From assembly GCA_041744575.1 (NCBI GenBank), contig JBGTKP010000012.1, positions 1 through 6,313 of the forward strand: a stretch of 6,313 nt of DNA. The letters are read 5' to 3'. Position 1 is the stretch's first letter. Each line of letters opens with the position of its first letter. The position numbers and the translations under genes are program-made. The notes under the pieces are model-generated. The model was not told the origin of the DNA and did no database searches. It saw only the letters and a list, made by a program, of their open reading frames with translations. This DNA comes from JTS-RE37 sp041744575. GTDB lineage: Bacteria; Bacteroidota; Bacteroidia; Flavobacteriales; Flavobacteriaceae. Below, in pieces: positions 1 to 5,471 of the stretch.

Positions 1-101
1 TTATAATAACTTCCACTTGTTTCTAATTTTCTCCTCCCTGCTCTGCCTAAAGGCGGATTCGGCAGACAGGTTTGGTTCGTTTTGCATCAAGGCAAAATGA
101 A
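1..101 (+). repeat. Dispersed repeat module B, copy 1
   Basis: This segment matches 4640-4740 at 100 of 101 positions; the one difference is C13 versus A4652. A shorter, deleted copy lies at 6214-6285, and its core (about 31-75) recurs before every C element. It contains CTGCC (43-47) facing GGCAG (61-65) and a small hairpin, TTTTGC (80-85) with GCAAAA (92-97). In the other two copies a module A sits immediately upstream, so an A copy probably lies just outside the window. No coding potential is visible. The function is unknown. Confidence 0.85.
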
Positions 102-120
102 AATAACTTTCCGTTATTTT
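100..120. other. AT-rich hairpin between repeats B and A
   Basis: AAAATAAC (100-107) and GTTATTTT (113-120) form a perfect 8-bp stem around a 5-nt loop, followed by GAGTTTTT. It could act as a weak terminator for something upstream of the window, but no gene end is visible here, so the role is open. Confidence 0.3.
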
Positions 121-139
121 GAGTTTTTCGGCTTCTCAT

Positions 140-301
140 AATCTGAATAACGGCTAAGCTTTTAAGGTCTAAAAATCTCTTTCCCCCACCCCAAAGGGCA
201 GTAATTTTCTCTGTCAGGGCTATTTTTATAGGATTTTGCCTCCCTTTTAAGGTTGGGGAACAGAAAAATCCAGTTTCATTAGCTTATCCATGAGTCACGT
301 T
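140..301 (+). repeat. Dispersed repeat module A, copy 1 (MITE-like, degenerate ends)
   Basis: By hand alignment, 145-300 matches 4485-4640 without gaps, with 20 differences in 156 positions (about 87%). A third copy is at 6068-6215. The ends are degenerate inverted repeats here (about 15 of 21 positions pair), whereas copy 2 has perfect ones. The right end stops 27 nt before the -7 box of clpP, so the repeat forms the upstream border of that promoter. It has no open reading frame of note. Confidence 0.8.
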
Positions 302-327
302 GAGTAAGTTATTCGCAATAAATTGAT

Positions 328-335
328 TAAATTTG
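328..335 (+). promoter_or_regulatory. Candidate clpP promoter, -7 box
   Basis: TAAATTTG matches the Bacteroidota -7 consensus TAnnTTTG exactly. A TTG at 300-302 could serve as the -33 element, but the 25-nt spacing is longer than usual. Transcription would start near 341-343, giving a leader of about 15 nt to the ATG at 357. The box contains the alternative TTG start at 333-335, which argues against that start. Confidence 0.5.
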
Positions 336-356
336 ATTTTTCAACCAATAATAAGA

Positions 357-905
357 ATGAGTTCAAAAAAAGGAAAAGTACAGGAAGCCATTGAGGAAAA
401 ATTATTAGAAGAGCGCAAGGTCTTTTTATGGGGAATGGTCGATGATAATTCAGCCAAACATGTGATAGACCGGCTCATGTACCTCGATCTTCACAACAGC
501 AAAGAAATACAACTGATCATCAATAGTCCCGGGGGTTATGTTACTTCTGGATTTGCCATCTACGATACAATAAAACAGATCAAAAGCCCTGTTTCTACTA
601 TCTGTTCAGGGCTGGCGGCTTCTATGGGCTCCATTTTACTGTCTGTCGGCAAAAAGGGGAGAAGGTTCATACAGCCGCATGCCAGGGTGATGATCCATCA
701 GCCCAGTGGCGGAGCCCGCGGGCAGGCATCCAATATTGAGATTCAAGCCAAAGAGATTATCAAAACCAAAGAATTAGGAGCGCGTATTCTGGCGGATAAT
801 TGCGGACAGACTTACGAAAGGGTGATGAAGGATTTTAATCGTGACTTTTGGATGGGGGCCGAAGAATCTATCGAATACGGAATTGTTGATGGCATCTTAA
901 AATAA
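357..905 (+). CDS. clpP: ClpP-family serine protease subunit (solitary paralogue)
   Basis: This is a 182-residue cytoplasmic serine peptidase of the ClpP (S14) family. Family members form barrel-shaped tetradecamers that degrade proteins unfolded by ClpX or ClpA/C. The catalytic triad is intact: Ser89 in GLAASMGS, His114 in MIHQPSGG and Asp163 in NRDFWM. The INSPGGYVTSG segment (about 55-65) is the usual glycine-rich oxyanion strand, and GQASNIEIQAKEI (121-133) is the head-domain helix. I chose ATG 357 over the in-frame TTG at 333 because the TTG overlaps the -7 box. With this start the N-terminus is short, MSSKKGKVQEAIEEKLLEE, and lacks the usual RGER...DIYSRLL signature that forms the axial pore loops. 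No clpX, clpA or tig lies beside it, which suggests a second ClpP rather than the housekeeping copy. Identification as ClpP family is firm; the partner ATPase is unknown. Confidence 0.93.
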   Translation: MSSKKGKVQEAIEEKLLEERKVFLWGMVDDNSAKHVIDRLMYLDLHNSKEIQLIINSPGGYVTSGFAIYDTIKQIKSPVSTICSGLAASMGSILLSVGKKGRRFIQPHARVMIHQPSGGARGQASNIEIQAKEIIKTKELGARILADNCGQTYERVMKDFNRDFWMGAEESIEYGIVDGILK

Positions 906-945
906 CGGTCCGTTTCGGATGCAATAACCAGTAGGGTTCAAGGAA

Positions 946-977
946 AAAGTCCTTCATGAAAACTCGTGAAGGACTTT
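946..977 (+). terminator. Hairpin downstream of clpP, probable terminator
   Basis: The stem pairs 946-959 with 964-977, 14 bp with one G-U pair, around an AAAC loop. It lies 41 nt after the clpP stop. The plus-strand 3' side has only TTTC, so as an intrinsic terminator for clpP it is strong in stem but poor in U-tract. On the minus strand the stem runs into a T stretch (948-944), but no minus-strand gene ends here. Confidence 0.5.
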
Positions 978-1035
978 CTGGATATATATGGACGCCGAAG
1001 CGGAAGATTACATATAATTACGAGAAGGTGATCAC

Positions 1036-1047
1036 CCGGGATCCCGG
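1036..1047. other. 12-nt perfect palindrome upstream of kmo
   Basis: CCGGGATCCCGG is a perfect palindrome in the clpP-kmo intergenic region, about 130 nt before the kmo start. It could be an operator half-site pair for a dimeric regulator, or chance. No second copy occurs in the window. Confidence 0.25.
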
Positions 1048-1119
1048 AACAACGTTAAAGTTTGATTAAAAAAATTTTCCGCATGATCCCTGACGCCACC
1101 CTGCACGCTTTGATATGCA

Positions 1120-1152
1120 TTGGTTAGGACCCATCGAATTTCATTACATTTA
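1120..1152 (+). promoter_or_regulatory. Candidate kmo promoter (weak match)
   Basis: TTG at 1120-1122 and TACATTTA at 1145-1152 resemble the Bacteroidota TTG / TAnnTTTG pair, with 22 nt between them and one mismatch in the -7 box. Transcription would start near 1159, leaving a leader of about 17 nt. The alternative TAAAGTTTG (1056-1064) has one base too many between TA and TTTG. Neither is convincing alone. Confidence 0.25.
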
Positions 1153-1175
1153 CGGTAAACCAGCCGTAGGCACTT

Positions 1176-2522
1176 ATGACTCAAACTCCTAAAAACATTG
1201 CTATTACAGGGTCAGGATTGGTAGGTTCCCTGTTGGCGATTTACCTTCGGAAACGTGGTCATAAGATCACGGTCTTTGACCGCCGACCCGATATCAGAAC
1301 GATAAAATTTTCCGGAAGGTCCATCAACCTTGCCATGAGTAACCGGGGCTGGAATGCACTCAGCCAGGTTGGTCTTGAGAAGAAGATCAGGGAAATTGCC
1401 ATTCCGCTGGACAAGCGCGCCCTGCATGTGAAGGATACACCTGTTTATTTCCAGAAATACGGAGTGGGAGGAGAGGCCATCTGGTCCATTTCCAGAGGCC
1501 TGCTCAACAGTACCATGATTGACCTGGCAGAGGCGGAGGGGGTCGATTTCCGGTTCAATGAAAAGGTTTGGGATGTCAGCCTGCCGGATGCCAAACTCTT
1601 TACGGGGGAAACGGAAAAGTCTGAATGGGCGGAATATGATTTCGACCTGGTTTTTGGTTGTGACGGGGCATTTTCCAGGATCAGGCATAAAATGCAGCGA
1701 CACAGCCGCTTTGATTATTCACAGGAATTCATTGATGTCGGATATAAGGAACTGACCATTGCGCCGAATGAGGATCACTCGCACAAACTTGACAAACACT
1801 CCTTCCATATCTGGCCAAGAGGTCGGTTCATGTTCATTGCCATGCCCAATCTGGATGGCAGTTTTACCTGTACCCTTTTCCTGCCTTTCGAAGGAGAAAT
1901 TTCTTTTGAATCCCTGACTGATAAGGCCAAGGCCAAGGCATTCTTCATCGAATATTTTCCTGATGTGATCCAGGATATAGAGGATCTTACCGAAGATTTT
2001 TTTACAAACCCTACCAGTGCGATGGTGACCATGAAATGTTTTCCCTGGACGTATTGGGATAAGATAGCGCTTGTGGGGGATTCTGCCCATGCCGTGGTTC
2101 CCTTTTACGGACAAGGGATGAACGCTGGGTTTGAGGATATTTATGAGCTTGACCAGCTCATAGGAAAGTATGGTGACGACTGGCAGGGGATTTTTCAGGA
2201 ATATGAGACGACAAGAAAACCGAACGCCGATGCCATCGCAGAACTGAGTTATCGCAATTTTATTGAGATGAGCACTAAAACGGCGGATCCCGAATTTCTG
2301 CTTCAGAAGAGGATAGAAAAGCATTTTGCAGCCAAAAATCCGGATCTTTGGATTCCCGTCTACTCGCGGGTGACCTTTTCAGATCGTCCTTATTCGGAGG
2401 CCCTCGCCATTGGAGACGAGCAGGAAAAAATCATGAAGCAGATTATGGACCTTCCCGGGATTGACACGCGCTGGGACAGTCTTGAAGTGGAAGAAATGAT
2501 GATCCGTCTACTGAAAAAATAA
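1176..2522 (+). CDS. kmo: Kynurenine 3-monooxygenase (FAD-dependent)
   Basis: This enzyme hydroxylates L-kynurenine to 3-hydroxykynurenine using NADPH, O2 and FAD, in tryptophan catabolism and the kynurenine route to quinolinate and NAD. The 448-residue length is normal for bacterial KMO. An N-terminal Rossmann motif GSGLVGS (12-18) ends at the ribose-binding acidic residue Asp35. Next come the KMO signature GRSINLAMSNRG (47-58), the DG motif GCDGAFSRIR (161-170) and the GD motif GDSAHAVVPFYGQGMN (301-316). The kynurenine-contacting residues known in characterised KMOs appear conserved: Arg81, Tyr95, Asn361 and Glu364 in YRNFIEM, and Tyr406 in RPYSEA. The C-terminal membrane anchor of eukaryotic KMO is absent, so the protein should be soluble. 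ATG 1176 fits the expected N-terminus. No kynureninase, tryptophan dioxygenase or 3-hydroxyanthranilate dioxygenase gene lies in the window, so the rest of the pathway must be elsewhere. Confidence 0.96.
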   Translation: MTQTPKNIAITGSGLVGSLLAIYLRKRGHKITVFDRRPDIRTIKFSGRSINLAMSNRGWNALSQVGLEKKIREIAIPLDKRALHVKDTPVYFQKYGVGGEAIWSISRGLLNSTMIDLAEAEGVDFRFNEKVWDVSLPDAKLFTGETEKSEWAEYDFDLVFGCDGAFSRIRHKMQRHSRFDYSQEFIDVGYKELTIAPNEDHSHKLDKHSFHIWPRGRFMFIAMPNLDGSFTCTLFLPFEGEISFESLTDKAKAKAFFIEYFPDVIQDIEDLTEDFFTNPTSAMVTMKCFPWTYWDKIALVGDSAHAVVPFYGQGMNAGFEDIYELDQLIGKYGDDWQGIFQEYETTRKPNADAIAELSYRNFIEMSTKTADPEFLLQKRIEKHFAAKNPDLWIPVYSRVTFSDRPYSEALAIGDEQEKIMKQIMDLPGIDTRWDSLEVEEMMIRLLKK

Positions 2523-2550
2523 AAAGACCGGATATTCCATTGATCCGGTC
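2521..2550 (-). terminator. Shared convergent terminator of the nif3 operon and kmo
   Basis: GACCGGAT (2526-2533) and ATCCGGTC (2543-2550) form a perfect 8-bp stem with a 9-nt loop. Read on the minus strand, the stem is followed by TTTTTATTTTTT, a textbook intrinsic terminator for the operon ending at 2572. On the plus strand the hairpin starts 4 nt after the kmo stop but has only a weak T-run beyond it (2560-2563). It is therefore mainly a minus-strand terminator, possibly bidirectional, and its U-tract overlaps the last kmo codons. Confidence 0.7.
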
Positions 2551-2571
2551 CGCGAAATCTTTTGCTCCCGA

Positions 2572-3351
2572 CTAAATTTTCGAAAACATTTTATGCATCT
2601 TTTCCTGCTCCTCTTCGGCCAGGACAGGATCTACCAGGATGCGCCCGCTGTGCTCATCGGTAATGATCTTTTTGCGGGAAGCGATCTCCACCTGAACCTG
2701 CGGAGGAATCGTAAAAAAAGAGCCTCCCGAGGCCCCTCTTTCAATAGGTACTACAGCCAGGCCGTTCTTTACATTGTTCCTGATACGCTTATACGCCTGG
2801 ATGAGCCTGGCTTCGATTAACTTTTCGAATTTTTCAGACTTTGCAAGCAATTCTTTCTCCTCCTTGTCAGTTTCGGCCAGAATGGCATCCAATTCGTTCT
2901 TTTTGTGCTTCAGATGGGCGTCACGTTCGGTAAGTTTTTCTTTCGTTTCGGCGACCACTTCTTTCTTCTGTTCTATCTGCACTTTAAATTCCTTGATATT
3001 TTTCTCTGCCAGCTGGATCTCCAGTTCCTGAAACTCGACTTCCTTTGCAAGAGAATTGAATTCGCGGCTGTTGCGAACGTTCTTTTGCTGTTCTGCGTAT
3101 TTCTTTATAAGTACTTTGGCTTCATCAATGAGGTTCTTTTTGGCGGTTATCTCATAATTGATGGTTTCAACATCCGTCTTCAGTTTATCCATCCTTGTCT
3201 TGAGTCCGAGCACATCATCTTCCAGATCCTGTACCTCTAGCGGCAATTCGCCGCGTACATTCCTGATCTCATCCACCCGGGAATCAATCAATTGCAGGTC
3301 GTATAACGCTCTGAGTTTGTCTTCAACCGTAACTTCTGTTTTTGCAGCCAT
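2572..3351 (-). CDS. COG1579-family coiled-coil protein with a cysteine-less 'zinc ribbon'
   Basis: This is a 259-residue, highly charged cytoplasmic protein. Residues about 10-190 form a long helical coiled coil rich in Lys and Glu, including the family element KNVRNSREFNSLAKEVEFQE (90-109). The C-terminal part (about 200-243) aligns with the C4 zinc ribbon of the family: VVPIERGASGGSFFTIPPQ (200-218), then KKIITDEHSGRILVDP (227-242). The expected ligand pairs CxxC and CxxC are here Ser208-x-x-Ser211 and Asp232-x-x-Ser235, so no cysteine ligand remains although the surrounding fold residues do. The gene follows nif3 after only 2 nt, a pairing common in Bacteroidota, and is likely translated from the same mRNA. 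Family members are described as possible nucleic-acid-binding proteins, but the molecular function is not settled. Family assignment is confident; zinc binding is unlikely for this copy. Confidence 0.88.
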   Translation of the reverse strand: MAAKTEVTVEDKLRALYDLQLIDSRVDEIRNVRGELPLEVQDLEDDVLGLKTRMDKLKTDVETINYEITAKKNLIDEAKVLIKKYAEQQKNVRNSREFNSLAKEVEFQELEIQLAEKNIKEFKVQIEQKKEVVAETKEKLTERDAHLKHKKNELDAILAETDKEEKELLAKSEKFEKLIEARLIQAYKRIRNNVKNGLAVVPIERGASGGSFFTIPPQVQVEIASRKKIITDEHSGRILVDPVLAEEEQEKMHKMFSKI

Positions 3352-3353
3352 AT

Positions 3354-4454
3354 TTAAAAATACTTGATAGGATTTGTTATAGTCGCTGATAAAGCGATTG
3401 CAAAATTAGGCATTTTTTTTGTAAGATGATCAAGCAGGAGGTTTTTTGTAAACTGCTCAGTTTCAAAGTGACCGATATCGGCAATCACGATGCGGTCCTC
3501 CGCTTCATAGAACTGATGGTACTTGATATCTGCGGTGATCAGAAAGTGTGCCCCGGCCGCCTTGGCGGCGCTTATAGCAAAGGAACCGCTCCCTCCCAGC
3601 ACAGCCACCTTGCTGACGGGTCGGTCCAGGAGCGGCGAATGCCGGATACCACGGGCATGCATCCGTTCACTGACCATAGCCAGGAAATCATTTTCGTCCA
3701 TGGCCTTCTCCAGATGGCCGATCATTCCTGAACCCAAATTTTGATTGGCGTTGTTCAGGGTGTAGACCTCGTAGGCGACCTCTTCGTAAGGGTGGGAATC
3801 GAACAAGGCTTTCAGCACGGGGCCTTCAAGATGTCTTGCGTAGGTAACGTGAAGCTGCGTTTCGGGTTCCAGGTGCAAGGCTCCTTTTTGTCCTTTTACA
3901 GGATGTGCTCCTTCTCCCGGAAGAAAACTCCCGATCCCTTCAACGGAAAAGCTACAATTGCTGTATTTCCCAATACTGCCCGCGCCAGCTGCAAACAGGG
4001 CATTTAATAGGGAAGCGGATTCTGAAGTGGGGACATAGGTAGTCAGTTTGCGGATCGTATCTTCACGCGGGATGAGAATCTTTGGCTTCCCGAGGCCGAG
4101 GACTTCGCAAATTTTTGCATTAACGCCCTCCAGCGCATTGTCAAGCCCCGTATGTATTGAATAAATGGCAATATCATTCCGGACAGCCATGATCACTGCG
4201 CGTTCCACATAGGTCGCACCTGTTAATTTCCTGAGACCTTTAAAGATGATCGGATGAAAGCTGACAATCAAGTTGTACTTCATTTTGACCGCCTCGGCTA
4301 CCACGGCTTCTAGGGTGTCCAGAGTCACTAAAATACCGGTAACTTCGGCCAGGGGATCCCCGATGAGAAGTCCGGTATTATCGTAGGATTCTGCATAGTC
4401 CAGCGGGGCCAGCTCCTCCAGAATCGCCGTGACATCCTTGATCAGCATTCTCAT
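3354..4454 (-). CDS. Nif3-like dinuclear metal centre protein (YqfO type)
   Basis: A 366-residue member of the NIF3 / DUF34 family, often labelled GTP cyclohydrolase 1 type 2 although that activity is doubtful for most members. The two halves of the NIF3 fold are about 1-125 and 275-366. Between them lies the PII/CutA-like insert typical of the long YqfO form, with GEGAHPVKG (180-188) and HPYEEVAYEVYTL (221-233). Metal-site residues are His67 in SFHPIIF, Asp105 in HTGLDN, and His329 and Glu333 in GHFETE. The usual HHP motif is FHP here, so the first histidine ligand is Phe66. Two in-frame ATGs, at 4454-4452 and 4448-4446, are both possible. The second gives the N-terminus MLIKDVT, like many homologues, and a more normal leader from the promoter at 4475-4468. 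It is the first gene of an operon with the COG1579 protein. Confidence 0.93.
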   Translation of the reverse strand: MRMLIKDVTAILEELAPLDYAESYDNTGLLIGDPLAEVTGILVTLDTLEAVVAEAVKMKYNLIVSFHPIIFKGLRKLTGATYVERAVIMAVRNDIAIYSIHTGLDNALEGVNAKICEVLGLGKPKILIPREDTIRKLTTYVPTSESASLLNALFAAGAGSIGKYSNCSFSVEGIGSFLPGEGAHPVKGQKGALHLEPETQLHVTYARHLEGPVLKALFDSHPYEEVAYEVYTLNNANQNLGSGMIGHLEKAMDENDFLAMVSERMHARGIRHSPLLDRPVSKVAVLGGSGSFAISAAKAAGAHFLITADIKYHQFYEAEDRIVIADIGHFETEQFTKNLLLDHLTKKMPNFAIALSATITNPIKYF

Positions 4455-4467
4455 GTTTTAAGGGTAG

Positions 4468-4475
4468 CAAAGATA
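4468..4475 (-). promoter_or_regulatory. Candidate nif3 operon promoter, -7 box
   Basis: On the minus strand this reads TATCTTTG, an exact match to the Bacteroidota TAnnTTTG box. Transcription would start near 4461, giving a leader of about 7 nt to the first ATG or 13 nt to the second. No clear TTTG -33 element is visible. The -33 region would fall inside the left end of repeat A (4480 onward), so the repeat forms the promoter's upstream half. Confidence 0.5.
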
Positions 4476-4479
4476 AATT

Positions 4480-4641
4480 AACGTGAATAACGGTGAAGCT
4501 TTTAAAGTCGAAAATTCTCTTTCCCTGACCGTAAAGGGCAATAATTTTCTCTGTCAGTGCTGTTTTTATAGGATTTTTCCTCCCTTTTAGGGATGGGGAA
4601 AAGAAAAATCCAGTTTCATTGGCTTATCCCTTATTCACGTT
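4480..4641 (+). repeat. Repeat module A, copy 2: MITE-like element with perfect 11-bp inverted ends
   Basis: The 162-bp segment begins with AACGTGAATAA (4480-4490) and ends with its exact inverse, TTATTCACGTT (4631-4641). Similarity continues inward for about 20 nt with a few mismatches. One more outward pair (T4479/A4642) is compatible with a TA target duplication around ACGTGAATAA ends, as for IS630/Tc1-type elements. Internally GGATTTTTC (4571-4579) pairs with GAAAAATCC (4603-4611), around a TCCC/GGGA hairpin (4581-4593). It encodes nothing evident. It would be non-autonomous, needing a transposase from elsewhere. Confidence 0.75.
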
Positions 4642-4740
4642 ATAATAACTTACACTTGTTTCTAATTTTCTCCTCCCTGCTCTGCCTAAAGGCGGATTCG
4701 GCAGACAGGTTTGGTTCGTTTTGCATCAAGGCAAAATGAA
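4640..4740 (+). repeat. Repeat module B, copy 2
   Basis: This is 100/101 identical to positions 1-101 and starts exactly at the right end of module A copy 2. Its 3' part takes part in a nested palindrome. GGTTCGTTTT (4713-4722) pairs with AAAACGAACC (4745-4754) outside the module, and TTTTGC (4719-4724) pairs with GCAAAA (4731-4736) inside it. Confidence 0.85.
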
Positions 4741-4782
4741 CAGAAAAACGAACCCAGTATGCAAACAACAATCGTGAATGCC

Positions 4783-5148
4783 ACTTCCGAAAGTTCCGGC
4801 ACAGAAATCTACAAACGCAAATGAACAAATAATACTTACTATTGTTTATTATCTCCTACCTACTCTGCCTTACGGCAGCTTCGGCAGGCAGGTTTGGTTC
4901 CTTTTATTACTATGATTTTTAAAAGCTCCCCTCTTTGGATAAAGAGGGGTGTCCGCCATGGCGGACGGGGAGATTGAAGGGATAAACTATTTATCCCTCC
5001 GTCTTCGCTAAAGCGAAGCCACCTCCCTTTGAAAAAAAGGGAGGAGCTTTTACTTACTTTTTGAGGTTAATCGAAGGATTTCCAGAAATAGCAGGGACGC
5101 GAGCGAAAGTGCGTTTCGCGCCAGCGAACAGCATGCAGCGATAGCGGC
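4783..5148 (+). repeat. Composite repeat unit, copy 1 (lead-in, B core, C hairpin element, D tail)
   Basis: This 366-bp unit is repeated in direct orientation at 5472-5840 with a constant offset of 689, becoming 692 near the end, at roughly 85-90% identity by eye. Its parts are a lead-in (4783-4850), a B-like core with GGCAGGCAGG (about 4851-4905), the C element (4921-5051), and a GC-rich tail D (about 5060-5148). The tail contains a GCGAAA (5103-5108) / TTTCGC (5114-5119) hairpin; in copy 2 one A-U pair there becomes a G-U pair, so pairing persists. No convincing reading frame is present. Confidence 0.85.
4921..5051 (+). repeat. Hairpin-dense element C, copy 1
   Basis: The 131-bp element is bounded by AAAAGCTCC (4921-4929) and its inverse GGAGCTTTT (5043-5051). 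Inside is a string of hairpins: CCCCTCTTT/AAAGAGGGG (4928-4949), the perfect palindrome GTCCGCCATGGCGGAC (4951-4966), GGGATAAA/TTTATCCC (4979-4997), CTTCGCT/AGCGAAG (5003-5018) and CCTCCCTTT/AAAGGGAGG (5022-5044). Nearly every base could pair. This resembles a non-coding palindromic mobile repeat (REP- or MITE-like). No transposase is nearby. Confidence 0.8.
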
Positions 5149-5471
5149 TAAGATGGATCATATCGTTTGAAAATCGGAGTTCATATTACAAGAGTCTTTC
5201 CAGCATTGTCCAAAATCATTCATAGAATTTGTTGCCTTCAATTTGAGTCGGAAACTTCCGGCGGGGAAACCCTTATCTTCAGTCTAGGCGAAGAAAGCTT
5301 CTATTTGTCCAGCCCCGCTGAAGCGGGGCGTAGAAGTTTCGAGCCGGTTTTTCGCCTTTATGGCGGAAAAAGACCTACAGATAAGGGTAGGTCCTTTTTA
5401 TGTTCCTTTTTGGACCAGCAAAAAGGAATAAAAAACACGAAATAGTCATTCTAATTATTATGGTTAATTCT
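5149..5471. other. Unique spacer between composite repeats, rich in inverted repeats, no credible gene
   Basis: This stretch is not repeated elsewhere in the window. It holds CGGAA/TTCCG (5249-5260), GCCCCGCT/AGCGGGGC (5312-5329), TTTTTCGCC with GGCGGAAAAA (5348-5371, one bulged G) and TTCCTTTTT/AAAAAGGAA (5403-5428). A longer-range pair, CCCTTATCT (5270-5278) with AGATAAGGG (5379-5387), encloses several of these. A 92-codon TTG-initiated frame (5167-5445) runs through the hairpins and resembles no protein I know, so I do not call it a gene. Confidence 0.6.
5372..5399 (+). terminator. Terminator-like hairpin in the spacer
   Basis: GACCTAC (5372-5378) pairs with GTAGGTC (5387-5393) around an 8-nt loop, followed by CTTTTT. 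The form is that of an intrinsic terminator on the plus strand. No gene ends just upstream, so it would end a non-coding or unrecognised transcript, if any. Confidence 0.35.

Noticed and set aside
333..356. TTG at 333 as the clpP start, adding eight residues
   Set aside because: The codon lies inside an exact TAnnTTTG promoter box, and ATG 357 gives a normal start with a short leader.
978..1060. Possible tRNA-like sequence in the clpP-kmo gap
   Set aside because: No acceptor stem, T-loop GTTCRA motif or cloverleaf could be assembled.
1212..2324. Long minus-strand open frames opposite kmo
   Set aside because: They are shadows of the kmo coding sequence: kmo has full conserved motifs, and the antisense peptides resemble no protein family.
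4510..4557. Possible pseudoknot in module A (GAAAATT/AATTTTC crossing CTGAC/GTCAG)
   Set aside because: The second stem is not preserved in A copies 1 and 3, where the CTGAC positions changed without compensation.
4640..4828. 62-codon minus-strand frame over module B copy 2
   Set aside because: It lies largely inside a dispersed non-coding repeat and its peptide looks random.
5167..5445. 92-codon plus-strand frame with a TTG start
   Set aside because: It lacks a ribosome site, runs through several strong hairpins and a terminator-like structure, and its peptide has no recognisable domain.
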